Positions 22,111-35,410 of a stretch of DNA of 64,000 nucleotides are shown here, one piece after another. The notes under the pieces were generated by a model. It was not told where the DNA came from. It did no database searches and was given only the letters and a program-made list of their open reading frames with translations. Origin of the DNA: Protonemura montana (Eukaryota; Arthropoda; Insecta; Plecoptera; Nemouridae); the NCBI GenBank assembly GCA_947568835.1, contig OX387608.1, forward strand, positions 12,500,001 through 12,564,000, written 5' to 3'. Each line of letters starts with the position of its first letter. Within the stretch, counting starts at the first letter, position 1. A program made the position numbers and the translations under genes.

Positions 22111-24640
22111 CTGGTTACAGGAGAGAAGAAAGAGCCAGACGACTTCAATTATCTTTTACCCTTGATGACGATTAGCCACGGGTCTGTGCCGCTGGCTCTC
22201 TGCTCCATCGGATACCATGAGCAGGGGAGGACAAAATCCATGTGAATGCAGCTAGGTGGAAAATCTAGCGCTGCGCTTTCGGGGTTTCGGGGCTCGGTGC
22301 AGTGAGCCGCAGAGCAATGTGCATGGGAAATTGCGCGGGAAGCGGTCATCGGGGTTATTTTGTCGGTTTTCCTGGCGGGAATTTGCGATTTGGAAAGGTT
22401 AGGGGAATTTTGTTTGGATATGGCGTACTGTTGTGGATAGAGCTACAACTTAAAAAAAAGAAGAGTATCACAAATTGATATCTTAGCATAAACAACAACA
22501 CATGTGCTATTTGGTAGGAGTTATTTTGTTATTTTTTTTTTGAAAACTGTCACTATTCCATATGAAAAATCTGACTCCACGATTGGGTACACATTTTTGA
22601 GAGGATAGTCCCTTTAAGACAATATTTCAGTCCAGAACCATCCCCTGCAGTGCTTCCAGCTCCTAAATGAAATTTCTGTGCTGATTTCAATGGCAGGTTT
22701 TTGTAAGACTGATTACACAAGCAAAATTACATTTCAGAGATTGTTATTTACATGCTAATTGTATATATTTGACGGTTCATCAACCAATAAGGCGGATATC
22801 AACTAGGCACAGTTCACAGTTGACCCAAAAGTCAGTTCACCCTAGAAAGACGGGTGTGCGCGCCTCTGCCAGAAAAGTATAGATATTCTCTCGTTGAACG
22901 AAGTGTAGTGTTCATAATAACAAACAAACACTATGAGCTCTTCTATTAAATTTTCACGATTCATTGCAAATATTTTCACTTCCTCAGTAAGTTATATACA
23001 AAGTCAAAAATTCCCAATGCTAGTTGACATTGTAAGGTAGCTGGGTTTATATTTCTAAAAAAAAACTTCGTCGGTTCTGTACGAACTCATCGACATTCTA
23101 CTGCGAATTGGTCAACAACAACGAAAAAAGCCATCTTAAATTTCCCTCGCATTTTCTCCCCGAAAAGCCTCCCAGCCTCCAAGACGCCCCTGTTTTCTTT
23201 CCTGGCGTCGTCGCCGTCGGTTGCGTCGAGAGTCGCACAGAAAGGATCACGTCTTGAAAGGCGAAACGAAAGAAAGAAGGCACGCCAGACTCGATCTTAG
23301 AAACGGGTGCCCTCGGTCTGTCGATCCTTTGGGCGGCAGGGGGGCGGCACGGGGGCAGAGAGTAGAGCGGCAAGGGGGGCAGGCGGTTGTCGGGGGTGGG
23401 ATGGCTGCAACTTCGCTGGCATTCCTCTGCATTTCTCACGTCTCATCTCGCTCTGTTGTGCATCGATCCCGAATCTATCCTACTCCCACCCGTGTTTGGT
23501 AGATGCCCGAACCAGTAGCCGAAATGTAGAGACGGAACATCTAGAAAGAGAAGGGGGGTTCGGTTGAAGAGTTGGAAGCCCGCGATGGAAGTGCGGCAAC
23601 GATGTACAGTTTTTGTTTATGTTAGTGGCTGCGCGCGAAAGATGCCCGGCGAGCACCCGATGGTGGTCCATCGGGCGCTCTTTGTTCGGCCCGTGACAAA
23701 TTTTTCTCTGTCACATGAAACCAGAAGAAAATTTTCGGATTTTCCTCATATTTTTTCACTTTGTACGTTTTTTTTTTCTGGAAATTTCGGCCTTGAGGCT
23801 GGTCGGCGATAAGCTATAATGTATAATAAATTAATCATTGGGATTTTTTTTTCCAAAATTTCTGTTTTCATTTAGCGATAAATTTAAAAATTACTTTTCC
23901 TCGGAATCAAAATTGAACATGCATTACATATGGTGACACGGCGCCGGTGTATTTATTTAGAGGCAAAATGTACGGATACAGAAAATCAACACGAGCACAG
24001 TCTAAAAAAAATTATATAAACAATGAAACAATTAACAAAAATAAGTTACGTTGACATTCATGCCTGGAAAACCGTTTCAGAACATATAACAACCTAAACA
24101 TATATATATTTAAATTTGTCAACCTCTAGTGATAATTTTACTCCAATAATCACAACAGTTTGCTGCGATATAGAGTAGTTTTAAATTGTTTACCACGCAG
24201 CGAGCGCTATATGCTCTTCGAGCTGCATCGCTTAGGGCATTTCAATTAATTTAATTGTATGGAATTTTATTTTCTCAGAATAATAATAACAATAATTATG
24301 GCGGCCACTTCGTTTGACATTAAATTAATGAAATATCCTGCGGCTACAGACGCGCAGCAAAAGGACCGCGTAAAATCTACTGTGCATCTCTCATCACCCT
24401 AGACTAGAAAAGCTTTTTGCATGATGGACGTTACAACGTCCACGTACGGTGATTTTGTATGACAAGGAATACAATATGCAATCTCTCCACATGTATGACC
24501 ATACAGTTCTCGTAGTCGCATAACCTTTCATAACCTAAAAGAGGCTTACCTTATTTTATTATTATCAACACTGTAATACCCCGTATACTTTACCCCGCGC
24601 ATTGCAAGCGTTTGCAATTTAAATAAGATTTCATCCTATG
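22111..24640. other. unassigned; G-rich block at 23.3 kb
   Basis: No gene recognised. Bases 23200-23700 are GC-rich, with G-runs at 23331-23355 and 23373-23400 on the plus strand that could form a G-quadruplex. The rest is AT-rich with homopolymer A and T runs. Confidence 0.4.
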
Positions 24641-24649
24641 GCTTGCGTT

Positions 24650-25060
24650 AATTCACAACTTTTAACTGAATTTAACTTAAATGTGAATAATGAACTTAAT
24701 TAACGGTCATTTTTACCAACGACAGTCCATTGCGATTGTCTGTTTTATACTTAAAAAAAAAAAAAATTCGATAACATCGAAATTCGAACAAAATATTAAT
24801 GGGACTACTTACTTTCACCTTCAAAACACGGTTTAAAAGTTTAACATTTAATTATTAACACCAAGTTAAGTTATAAAGCTACAATTTGTGCGGAAATAAA
24901 TGGTGACAGTTGACTTTTTTTTTTATGAGACAGAACAGCGCCTTCTTAAATCATCACAATATTCAAATTCAAATGTGCGCCTTTTTGTGTATCAAAACGT
25001 TCTCTATTTCAAATCGTTCGAGCTTTCTGTTAAATTGTAAAAATAAATCTGGCCCAAAAA
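24650..25060 (+). repeat. diverged copy of TIR element M1
   Basis: It matches M1 in the same order: CAAAATATTAATGGGACTACTT at 24788 against the segment near 8279, then GACAGAACAGCGCCTTCTTAA near 24930 against the segment near 8425, then TTTTTGTGTAT. Ends are degraded. The quoted matches are approximate. Confidence 0.6.
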
Positions 25061-26119
25061 CGAAATTGTCCAGAAACCAACGGTTATTTACTTATATTAA
25101 AAGTACCATAGCAACTCAACAATGACAAAAAAAAAACTTGCTAAAATGATTTAATTGCTAGCATTCAGCTGTTTTATCAACAAGCTTAATTATAAATCGG
25201 CATTTCTGTAACAATAGGTAAATATATGAACATTAACCAAAAAAAGCGCACAAGATAAAATTGTCCAGCTATAAATGTGTTTAAAGTCGTATCTCTTAGA
25301 ACCTAAGAAGAGTCAACAGAGAATGAAAGAAGGCGTGAAGTGAAGAAGGTCTATTGGGTCCTCTGTGCATGTCGTGGTCAGACCACAGGTTCCTCGCTAT
25401 CTTCACTCAGCCTCAGACAATAATGCAACATTCCTTATCCCAGAAGACTCTCAGAGAGAATCTATTGGTTGGATGAAGGTCATTTTAGTCACGCCTTGCT
25501 TGACCATCATCAATCATGAAACGCAGAAAACGTTGGGTTTTCTAATTAAACGTGTTATTACGCTATTCAGAAATTAACTAGGTAACACGATATTGCGACG
25601 GCTTCAATGTACGCCGGATAAATTGAAAGAACTCAATTTATTTAGGTATGTGAAAGATTTCGGTGCTCAATTTTGTCATTTTGAATAAAAAAAAAGAGTT
25701 AAATTTCATGTAGCGCGGTGTAAAATTGAGCTCTTTTCAATTTGTTTCAGGGTTATGTGAAGCATTAAACTTTAAATCATATTTTCATCATATTTTATCA
25801 CATGATTTGATTATATTTATTTAATAACGAACCAGAATTCAATTTCGTTCCATAAAAACGCGGTAAAATTCAAAACTGATAGCTCATTATACTTCATCAA
25901 CGTAATTGAAAAAACGAGACCGGTTGAAAACAAATAAACTCCGACAGGATATTTTTTCAGCACTAATCTATAATTCAATCTCTTCCAGATCGTCTTCCCG
26001 ATGTCACCCCATCCTCCCCCCCTCACCACCTCGCGCATGACGGTCTGATCCATTCTGTTTCTAATTAACAGCCAGCTTTAAAGATAAATAAGCCATGCGC
26101 CAGTCGAAATTGTTGAGCT

Positions 26120-26350
26120 AGGCCGACAAGCTTGGTGACGTCATACCGTAGCGCCGCGACGTCGACGCTTGCGCACTAGAGGGCGTCGCGACGCATTTGC
26201 CCTACATCGATGCACATGCAAGTGGAACCCGCCCCCTGCCTTCCATCCCCCTCTCCGTCCCTCGCGCCCACGAGTTGCCGAGGGCACAACGTCTACCTTA
26301 CCCGACTGTCACGTCACTCTGTGCGTCCCAGACAAGGTCTCGATTCGTTG
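26120..26350. promoter_or_regulatory. CpG-rich island
   Basis: About 230 bases rich in CpG with GCGACGTCGACGC and GGGCGTCGCGACGC. Three overlapping short frames have no domain. A related motif lies near 32955-32990. Possible promoter or first exon of an unseen gene. Confidence 0.3.
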
Positions 26351-26829
26351 AAAACCGGGAAATGCCCGGTGACCGGGGAAAAATTTGAGCAAAATTTTGG
26401 ACGATTTTAAGTTTGTTGTTGATTTGGGTTTCATAGGTATTAGATACAAAAAGATATCCGTAGATGCAATATAGGTGATGGTTGTAGTTAGGCATGTAGG
26501 TCTAGGTAATGGGTAGGTTGTAAATTAGAGAAGGTACCTGTATATGGGAATGTATGGTTCTAGTTGTGGGCAAGATTGACCTATATCTTTGCCTATATGC
26601 CTAATTGGGTTACAAATTACTCTAGATTTATTAAATATAAATTAAGTTGTAGAAATAGAAGGGCGATTTGATGAAATACTAAGTTTTTCTTTACTACACA
26701 AAACGGTTTCAGCACTATTTCTTGTTTATAAGGGTTCAGACCGGTCTAAATATGTCGATTTTTTAGCCTGTTCAAAATGAATTTGAATTCTAGCCAATCC
26801 TCAAAGTCAAAATGGCATTGCCATTTCCT

Positions 26830-27300
26830 ATTTAAACCGCAACGTGACCCACGTCACGCATGATCATTTCCACGACCCCCATACGAATTTCCCGAGTCGC
26901 CACTTCCGGGTTTGCCCTGTCTGGCCATGGACCCGGACGGGAGCAACCGTCGTCCGGGCACCGACGCCGCCGACGCCGCCTCCAAAGCGTGCAGCGAGCG
27001 CCGCCGTTGCACCAGCATTGCACAAAGCATATATATAGCTCACCAACCAGCTAGACTCATACCCTGTGTACAAAACCCTTACCCGTCGCTGCTGCTGCTG
27101 CTGCTGCACATCCAGCTAGCCCTAGTAAAAATCGATCTTTTACATCCCAGCGCTATAACAGCGGCAACGTCGCGACGCCGAGCGTCGGGGTAGCGACGTC
27201 TCTCTCTGTCGGCGACGTCGACGTCGCTAGAGCATGCTCTTTTTCCCACGCGCTAGCTCTAGCGGGCGTCCCGCTTTACCCCTAGCTGGCGCTTCCCCAT
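26830..27300. promoter_or_regulatory. CpG-rich island with TATA-like motif and (CTG)n
   Basis: A CpG-rich block holding GCATATATATAGCTC at about 27028-27042, a (CTG)6-like run at 27089-27106, and the palindromic GGCGACGTCGACGTCG near 27210. It looks like a promoter region. No gene could be followed from it on either strand. Confidence 0.35.
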
Positions 27301-30157
27301 TTTTCTTTTCGCCCAGGAATGAAAAATGATCGTGTGAGAGAAAAAACTTGTGTCACTACATGGCGTATCGACCGACGCTGCCGACGCCGGCGTCGCTCGG
27401 GGATGGTTTGAAAGGGTTTTTGGCGGTGGGTGTAGGTACAATGTTGGATGGTTGGGTTAGGTCTTTGGTTTGGGGTTGTGTTGTGTGTTTTTTTCGGTGA
27501 GAAATCGATGGGAAATGTCCGTTTTTGCGATTTCGTGATGACGGTTAATGTTTTCACTGTGTGGGTAGGGTGAATTTCTGGGTGCTGGCACGCAAAGGAC
27601 TTTGCCAGTGAACTTGGGGCTTGAATTGGGCAAGCTATGAGGGCATTTAGGTTATTGTTTGTGTTTGTCTTCAGGGCCTAGCTTTTCAAAAAGGGTAGCG
27701 AACTTGAAACTAAACGGTATGCAGCTAACCGAAGTGTTTGTTGGACTGTTAGCAAATTTGCAACAGATGAGTGTTTGCGTTACATAATTTAAACCCAGAT
27801 CAACAGTTTAAAGATTGAATTAGACACAGGGAGGATAGCAATCATAACAAGTAAAAGAGCTATTTCTAAATAAAAAATTAAAATTTCGAGTAGTGAAGTG
27901 AGAGCCAGTTTTACAATTTTCCAGTTACAAAAAAAAAAGAAGTATCTGATTGGCTGTGATTAACAGCCCGTTATCTTTTAAACATGAGATTGTAAAACTG
28001 TCGATGATGTCACCGTCGCGTTGAGTGAATCTGACATCATGAACTTAATGCTATGGTTAAGAAAGGTTCGTCGATAATGAGTGGAAAAATAAAGGTGGGA
28101 AGAAATGTCGATTATTTTCGTTAATTAATAATGCATAGCTTTGGTAGAAAGCGACGGGAACAAAGCCAGAAGCTGTTTCTTTCTTTGCAGCAAGAGAAGT
28201 TGGCTGGCGTTTCCAAGGGTGGAAAGTAAGGAGATAAAGCTCTACTACCAAAAATAAGGCTCGAGTTGTTTTGCTGTTTTATTGTGGTATGATAATTCAG
28301 ACACTGTTATTATGAATCGCAGAACGTATTTAAAATAGAATAATAACGATTTATGAAATGAGTTTTCAAAATTTTATACGCATAGTCTAGATGGTGAGAG
28401 AAGATACATTTAAAAGCCCTTTATGAATTTATTTCCACTGGCTTGGATCTATTGGGCTTTAGTTTGGTATATTCTCTCACAGAATTACTTGTTTAATGTT
28501 TTTTATTTAATTTCATAAAAATAGTCTACATTCAGTAATAATTTCATAATTTAAGTATTTGAAATACTAATTCAAAAATAGCACACAAACTTAAACAGTG
28601 TGATTTTACGAAATTTTCTCGAACTTTGATCACTTTTATCGATCTGCTGTTTAAAAGAGCGATCTCGATCTCGATTAAATTCTAGAATCTGTGTGTTCAA
28701 ATCGTTTTTAAATTAAAATGATCAAGCACGCAGAAAAATGCCCGATTTTTATATTTCCCCCACGATATTTGATAAGAGAAATCTAAAAAATTCTGCATTT
28801 GCATATGGGCTAATACTGGTTAGCATAAGAAGGCATGGCTAGAAGAATCTGCAGAAAAAATTAACTCGAAGAAAATTTAGATGGGAATTCAATGACCAAA
28901 ATAGAATCTGGAAAATTAAAATTAAAAATTTGAGGACATGAAACGAAATTTTGTAATCGTTGAATCCAAACATTTTAATCTCGTTTGGTCGCTGAATTTT
29001 GCAGACTCACGCCTCATTTCCGATCCCATTAATTATTCGTTTTGTACTTCCTGAATTGACAAGGACTGTTTGTCAAGGTCAAACCAGCCACCAAGCATCA
29101 TGCAGTGATATTTCGTTAAGAAGCATTTCAATTATACCTAGGTATAAGTAAACATCAACCGCATTCAAAGTATTTTGAAAACTGTTACAATTGGTAACCA
29201 GTTTTGAGTGGACACAAACCTAAAAAATCCAGTACCTGAGACGAATTTAGCATTTAGATCTGTCTCAAAATTTTTTTTTTTTTGTTAAAAGTATCTTGTC
29301 TCTCAATATTATAAAGTCAAATTCAGACTCTCATAACCTGACTAGATAGTCTCTCCCCCCCCCCCCTCTCCAAATCCCAAGAAAAACCTAAGATAATGTG
29401 ATTTCTAGTTATATAAATAGCACAGATATAGAGAAATCTCTGATTGGTAAGTGATTTTTGTATTTTAGGAGTACATTGCAAACAAACGGCTCTAAATTCT
29501 ATCTGCACCATTTATTTTGTCATTTTGTTTGCCAGTAAAAAGCCTAACCAAAGGTAGCTGACATCCCTTGCCACGAGTTTCAATGTCTTAGAAAACAGGA
29601 AAGTACCAAAGATAGTTTAATGATTAAGAAGAATTGGATGGGCAAAGCGAATACTCAATTTGACAAGCCGAAAATAGATATCAGTTTTTTTTTTATTTGT
29701 ATGTTTTTTTGCTTTTTAACGGGCAAGTGGTTGGACCGGTTAAGATGAAATTTGCAGGAAATTTCTGAAATCTCTGATTTTTTTTTCGTTTTTGTTGATT
29801 TTGTTTCAAACCAAGATTTACGAAATTTTCACTTAAAAATACAGACACATTGTTATTCACAGATTTTCGCACATTTTTACAGTGCAATTTTAAAGAGTGT
29901 CAAAAGAAGCATCAGGTGACTACAGCCCTTTAAAAAAAAAAATTAAATTAATTAAGTAAAAAAGCGCTTTCCTACAACGCAACTCAAATAACGTTCGTAA
30001 AAACCCAGTATAAATAATATTTAAAATACCGGGGTAATTAAAAACCTGTCTGGATTGTACTCAGAGACGATCGAAAGAAAGAAACACGTTCCAATTTCGG
30101 GGTTGTACCAGCAAGTACCTTATTTCCGTGGCAATATCCCAACTGTTTACCGAACAG
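27301..30157. other. AT-rich stretch without recognisable gene
   Basis: Homopolymer runs and short chance frames only; a C-run at 29355-29366. Nothing identified. Confidence 0.5.
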
Positions 30158-30166
30158 ACGAAGCAC

Positions 30167-30619
30167 ATTATTATTATTTTATTATTATTTGTGGTGTATA
30201 ACGACGCACTGTTTTGACATCTGGCCATGCGGCACTGGTCTAATGGCGTCGGTGAATGAGTGGATGATGACGAGGATGATGATGAACCTAACATAGCCTA
30301 GAAGGGAGGAGGGGAAACCCGGTGCCGGCACGTAGCCTACTCCTGTCGAAGAGCACCAAGGGGACCACCGGCTTCACGTCCCTTCCGAAGGACGGTACAA
30401 CTCGAACAACAGAATTCCTCCACAAATCCATGCTGTCGAGAGGTTGATAAGCAAGGCGAGTGAAGTTGCTGTCCTAACTTTCATCCCTCCAACCTCTCTC
30501 CCGAACAGAACTGGCCATGTGTATAATGGTCACCCATTCAATACGTGACTCAGCGCAGTGTTGCTTAACTTCGGTGATCTAACGAGAACTGGTGTTTCCA
30601 ACACGCCAAACCGTTCGGT
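30167..30619 (-). mobile_element. 5S-derived SINE, copy 1, full length
   Basis: Minus-strand SINE of about 453 bp. The head (right end) carries the 5S rRNA-like promoter segment: GAAGTTAAGCAACACTGCGC, then a GGGTGACC-type C box. The tail (left end) is (AAT)n. A perfect 9-base target-site duplication, ACGAAGCAC, lies at 30158-30166 and 30620-30628. This is the hallmark of LINE-driven retrotransposition. Confidence 0.88.
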
Positions 30620-31439
30620 ACGAAGCACAAATCGAACATCTTCGATACATGTAGTTAGTAGGTGAATATACTATGTACGTTATACATATTAATAATAAAT
30701 AGTTTGGGAATTTACGCTAGCAATATCATATAGATGACCAAAAGGTAGCGAACATAATTATAATTATAATTACTATTAGGTACTATTACAAGTATAAATT
30801 AATCTTGTTATTTTTCTCAATTAATGTTAATTCATCTCTTTGGGGGTGGAAGGCATGGAAAGGCGATAGATTGAAAAAGCAAAATTTAGAGGTAAAAATG
30901 ATAATGAATCTTAATTCACCTTTTCCGGTCCACATTAGACTTACAATATTCAAAGGGAATCTAATGTATTATTGAAAAAAACGATTTTTAGTATTTAATA
31001 AAAATTTATTTTCGAAATATATGCAATAATTGGCTCATTATTTATCATTTTAAAAACCTTTTAAGTGAAATAACTGTGAAAGCATTCGCCAATATTTTTA
31101 CTATCATTGAAAAAAAAAAGAAGAAAATGTCGAATGACACTCGACACAGGACCAGAAAGAGTAAATACGAACACAAATAGAAAAGAAATGGATTGGGGTC
31201 ATAGAACGAGGCGTTGAAGAGTGGAATGATGAAGAATGGCTAAAGTTTTAGAGAATGGATAAAAGAGGGTTTAAAATTTAAGAAGCAACTACACAGACAC
31301 GATACAAAAATGTATACATCTTATAAAATTTATAAGTATGTAAATCAATATAGTGATATTCACTTCATTAAACCATTAAAACCCACCTAGAAAAAAAATA
31401 AAAAAAAAACATCCAAATAGAAAATCGCGATTATATCTG

Positions 31440-31720
31440 ACGATATGAGGGGGTAGGTGCGCAAACCCGCGTGGGCACCCCAGCCAGACGGTCTGCCGCT
31501 CAGGACGGCACGAGGGGTGGGACGGGACGGGACGGGGGAACGCAGAGAGTACTGACCTGGGGCAACGCGACAAAGGGTAGAGGTCACACGTGACACGGCG
31601 CCGCGCGTGCGACCCCTGTGCACATGCGATAGACCCCCCCCACACACCCTCTATACACCAATTGCGAAGAGCGTAGCGGTACTGTCTGTGAGTTGGTTTG
31701 GGGTGGGGTATAAAAGTGTT
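31440..31720 (+). promoter_or_regulatory. CpG-rich block ending in a TATA box
   Basis: About 220 bases rich in CpG and G-runs, followed by TATAAAAG at 31709-31716. The layout resembles a promoter firing rightwards, but no exon is recognisable downstream before the SINE at 32.5 kb. A strong G-quadruplex motif lies at 31513-31537. Confidence 0.3.
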
Positions 31721-32510
31721 AATTTTTGTCAAGGGAAATTTGATCATAGACGATAATTTTGTTACGTTTTTATCTTTGACAGGAGAGTTTCATCTCATCT
31801 CATAGTGAGAAAATGTTGCTTAATAGCCAATCCTGCTGTACTGGACTGGAAGTAAATTTTGGATAAAATATCAGTTGAATTTAAAAACTTTTTAGATATA
31901 TACAGTAATATTTTTCGACTGTCCCTATAAGATCAGTAAGATTTTTAAATTTACTCGGTATCTCAAGTAAAATTTCTCAACTCTATCACAAGTTCTAATA
32001 AGATTTTTAATGTGAACTCATCAACGACATCACTGATGTATAAAATTACAGTGAAATTCATTGAAATTCGTCGTATCTAATGCTTCATCAGTAAAAACCG
32101 TTCTTGTGGCGGCATTTTATACACAAATCGATCCGTTTTCGAGTTTCACAATGGGACTAGCGAAATTGAAGGAACATACTTGAAAGTTACTTATTCTAAA
32201 ACAAACACTGCATAATACGAACGGTTTTGTTCACAGAATAAAAATCACTTATGTTATTATTAAATTAAAATTCTGCGTTAGTGTTTTTATTTTTGAAAAT
32301 TGAAAAAATATATTTCCAGGCAGCTTTACATGCCATTAACAAGGAGCCAAGAGCCAGTAGAAAGGTCAGACTTGAGAGTCTTGGCAAAATTTATTTTAAG
32401 GATTGCTTAGTATTTAGATCACAGTCTAGATATTTTGTATGCAATCCCGAGGTTAAACCAAAATATTGCATTCATTTTTTGTTATTTATTCACAGTTTGG
32501 TTAGGCTATC
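31721..32510. other. AT-rich stretch without recognisable gene
   Basis: No supported feature. A plus-strand frame of 82 codons at 32281-32529 has no domain and runs into the SINE. Confidence 0.5.
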
Positions 32511-32521
32511 AACTGACCTGC

Positions 32522-32934
32522 CTCGTTAGATCACCGAAGTTAAGCAACACTGCGCTGAGTCAGGTATTGGATGGGTGACTATCATACACATGATCAGTTC
32601 TGTTCGGGAGAGAGGTTGGAGGGATGAAAGTTTGTACAGCAACTTCACTCGCCTTGTTTATCAACCTCTCGATAGCATGGATTTGTGGAGGAATCCTGCT
32701 GTTCGAGTTGTACCGTCCTTCGGAAGGAACGTCAAGCCGGTGGTCCCCTTGGTGTTGTTCGACAGGAGTAGGCTACGTGCCGGCACAGAGTTTCTCCTCC
32801 TCCCTTCTAGGTTAGGTTAGGTTCATCATCATCATCCTCATCATCATCCACTCATTCACCGACGCCATTAGACCAGTGCCGAATGGCCAGATGTCAAAAC
32901 AGTGCGTCGTTAAACACCACAAAACAATAATAAT
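32522..32934 (+). mobile_element. 5S-derived SINE, copy 2, 5'-truncated
   Basis: It starts inside the 5S-like head, just before GATCACCGAAGTTAAGCAAC, and ends in (AAT)n. A perfect 11-base duplication, AACTGACCTGC, flanks it at 32511-32521 and 32935-32945, so truncation happened during insertion. Confidence 0.88.
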
Positions 32935-33487
32935 AACTGACCTGCATGGAGAGCGACGCTATGTTTGCGTCGCGACGCCTAGAGGGCAAGGGTAGGGGTG
33001 GAGAGGAAGTTTTTGAGGTGGGCGTCATGTTTTGATAGGCATATAATTGTTATTTTCCACGTATCTTTTCTATTATCGATGCTAAACAGTTGGCGACAAC
33101 GGTATTTTATTCTCGTGTTGTTGGTAGAGCTGAATTGTATAGTCAAAAATGGTAAAATTTGTAAAATTGTACACATAGTTCAATTTTGTCATTTTGTGGG
33201 CAAGTATGGTAATTAGTTATGAAACAATTATTAGTTCACTAGTTATTAGTTTAGTTAGTTCATTATTGTTAGTAGATTACCTAACCTTAATAGTGCTTTA
33301 AGATTGGTACCTCGTAGCATTAATATATATATTTTTTTTTTTTTGATAAGCCATACATACAAGTGTAGCTTATGTGGGATTTTTCTTAACTTCATTTTTA
33401 GTTTCTTTGTATGAATCTTAACTGTATAATATGTAAATCTTCCATTTTGCCAATTGTCTCCCCTGAAAATTAATATCACAAATCACA

Positions 33488-33925
33488 GCGTGTTGGAAAC
33501 AACAGTGATCGTGAGATCACCGAAGTTCAGCAACACAGCGCTGAGTCAGGTATTGAATGGGCGACCATCACACACATGACCAGTTCTGTTCGGGAGAGAA
33601 GTTGGATGGATGAAAGTTAGTACAGCAACTTCACTCAGCTTGCTTATCAATCTCTCGATAGCATGGATTTGTGGAGGAATCCTGTTGTTCGCGTTGTACC
33701 GTCCTTCGGACGGGACGTTAAGCCGGTAGTCTTTATAGTTCTCTTCGACAGGAGTAGGCTGCGTGCCGGCACTGGGTTTCCCCTCCTCCCTTCTATGCTA
33801 GGCTAGGTACCCTATTAGCATCATCATCAACATCTCATTCACAGACACCAGTTAACAGGTACCACAGGGCCCTTTGTAAAAAAACAGGCAATATAGTTAA
33901 ACCCCACAAATCAATCAATCTATCA
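33488..33925 (+). mobile_element. 5S-derived SINE, copy 3
   Basis: Head GCGTGTTGGAAACAACAG, then GATCACCGAAGTTCAGCAAC; the body matches the other copies; the tail is AATC-rich rather than pure AAT. Target duplication not clear. Confidence 0.8.
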
Positions 33926-34591
33926 GTAAATAAGCTTGTAAACAAGAGATAGCCACTCTTTCGACATCGTTGGCGCTCGTTTCGTCGCCGTCTACCGACA
34001 GACCGATATTGAACGCGTTTATGTTAAACACACGCGTGCCCTCCCCCCCACCCCACCGCCAACCCTTCGCACAATTTCAATGTCCCACGATTATCGCGTG
34101 AATGTTCGACTCTCGTGAGTGTAAAAATGTTTTTTGTTGTCTACTACTGATGTTGTGTCTGTGTTCGGCACGATACCATCGAGTTTATAAGTATTGTCGG
34201 AAGGTCAGCGTAAATGTTAAACTTTCTGCTAAGCAACTAGGTAACGGTACTGAAGCCACACGATGGCGCTTGCGGGTGTCTTTTGTAATAAACCTCTAAA
34301 ATTAAATCATTTTTACTCAAAATATCGAAGTCTTATTTAATTGCAAACGCTTGCAATGCGCAGGGTATTTTATTATTATAAATACTGTCACCGTCTCAAA
34401 AATTGATGCCCAGACGGAGACTGTAAAACGTACTAAGATTAAAAAGTAATTTTTTTATGCTTACTGTCCTTTTAGGTAGAGAATGACCGAATTAAAACCG
34501 AAAAAAATTATTTCTGCTATAATGGCTAGGGAAAAAAAAATCATTAGGAGGGTTTTGAAATTGTATATTCTTTTACAGGCAGGACGCAGGA
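33926..34591. repeat. includes an M2 fragment at 34205-34290
   Basis: Bases 34205-34290 (AAATGTTAAACTTTCTGCTAAGC-like, then GGTAACGGTA) match the M2 dispersed family described at 38.2 kb. The rest is AT-rich and unassigned. Confidence 0.5.
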
Positions 34592-34976
34592 CCGTAGCGA
34601 CGCTCTGTTTTGACAACGGCCCTGTGGCACTGGTTAATGGCGTTGGTGAACGAGTTGGTGATGGTAATGATGATGAACCTAACCTAGCCAAGAATGGAAA
34701 ACCCGGGGCCGACATTTAAACTTCTCCTGTTGAAGAGCACCACCTGCTTAACGTCCTTTCGAAGGACGGTACACTACAAAACAACGAGATTCCTTCTCAA
34801 ATCCATGCTGCCGAGACTTTGGTGAACAAGGTGAATATAGTTACTGTACTTAATTTCATCCCTCTAACCTCTATTCTGACCAGAACTAGTCATGTTTATG
34901 ATGGTCACCAATTCCATACCTGACCCAGCGCAATGTTGCTGAACTTCAGTGATCTCACAAGAACATGTGTTTTTAA
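34592..34976 (-). mobile_element. 5S-derived SINE, copy 4, diverged
   Basis: Minus-strand copy with a degraded body. The head (right end) retains the reverse complement of GAAGTTCAGCAACATTGCGC and a GAACATGTGTTTTT end. The left tail is lost or replaced. Confidence 0.75.
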
Positions 34977-35204
34977 CTTACTTACTGTTCGGCTGATCTG
35001 ATTTTAATCTGTCTTTAATGGTAACGTATAAGATACTTTGAATATCCTCAAGGCTACAGGCTTCCCCGCGAGAGAAGTTCTTAGCTAACTTACTTCCCCT
35101 GCTAACTTACAGCCCCTTTCTCCTCCTCCAGCATTGCTTCCAAATTGTGAAAACAATTTTAGTTAAGATTCAAGTGGCAGGATTTCAAAGATCTTTCCAA
35201 GAAA

Positions 35205-35410
35205 GTGATAATAGCTCGAAAAATAAAACATCGCGGCAACGAGAAACATTTCAGAACTAAAGAAAAATGGCGGACATCAGCGCAAATGATTTGTAGTGTT
35301 TTTTTTCAAATGACAGTTGGCCCACGTGTCATCCCAAAACGACTGGTGGCGCCTCTGTCGGTAAATTATATTCTCTATTTGAACGCAGTTAAAATGTCAG
35401 ACACCAAACG
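35205..35410 (+). repeat. dispersed repeat M3
   Basis: Matches 7330-7430: GATTTGTAGTGTTTTTT, then ACAGTTGGCCC, then AAAACGACTGGTGGCGCC, then TATATTCTCT. Upstream, at about 35060-35150, are traces resembling a degraded 54-bp minisatellite unit (GCGAGAGAAGTTCTTA, then CCAGCATTGC). Confidence 0.6.

Noticed and set aside
32808..32822. (TTAGG)n insect telomeric repeat
   Set aside because: Only two or three units within the SINE body, and other copies show fewer.
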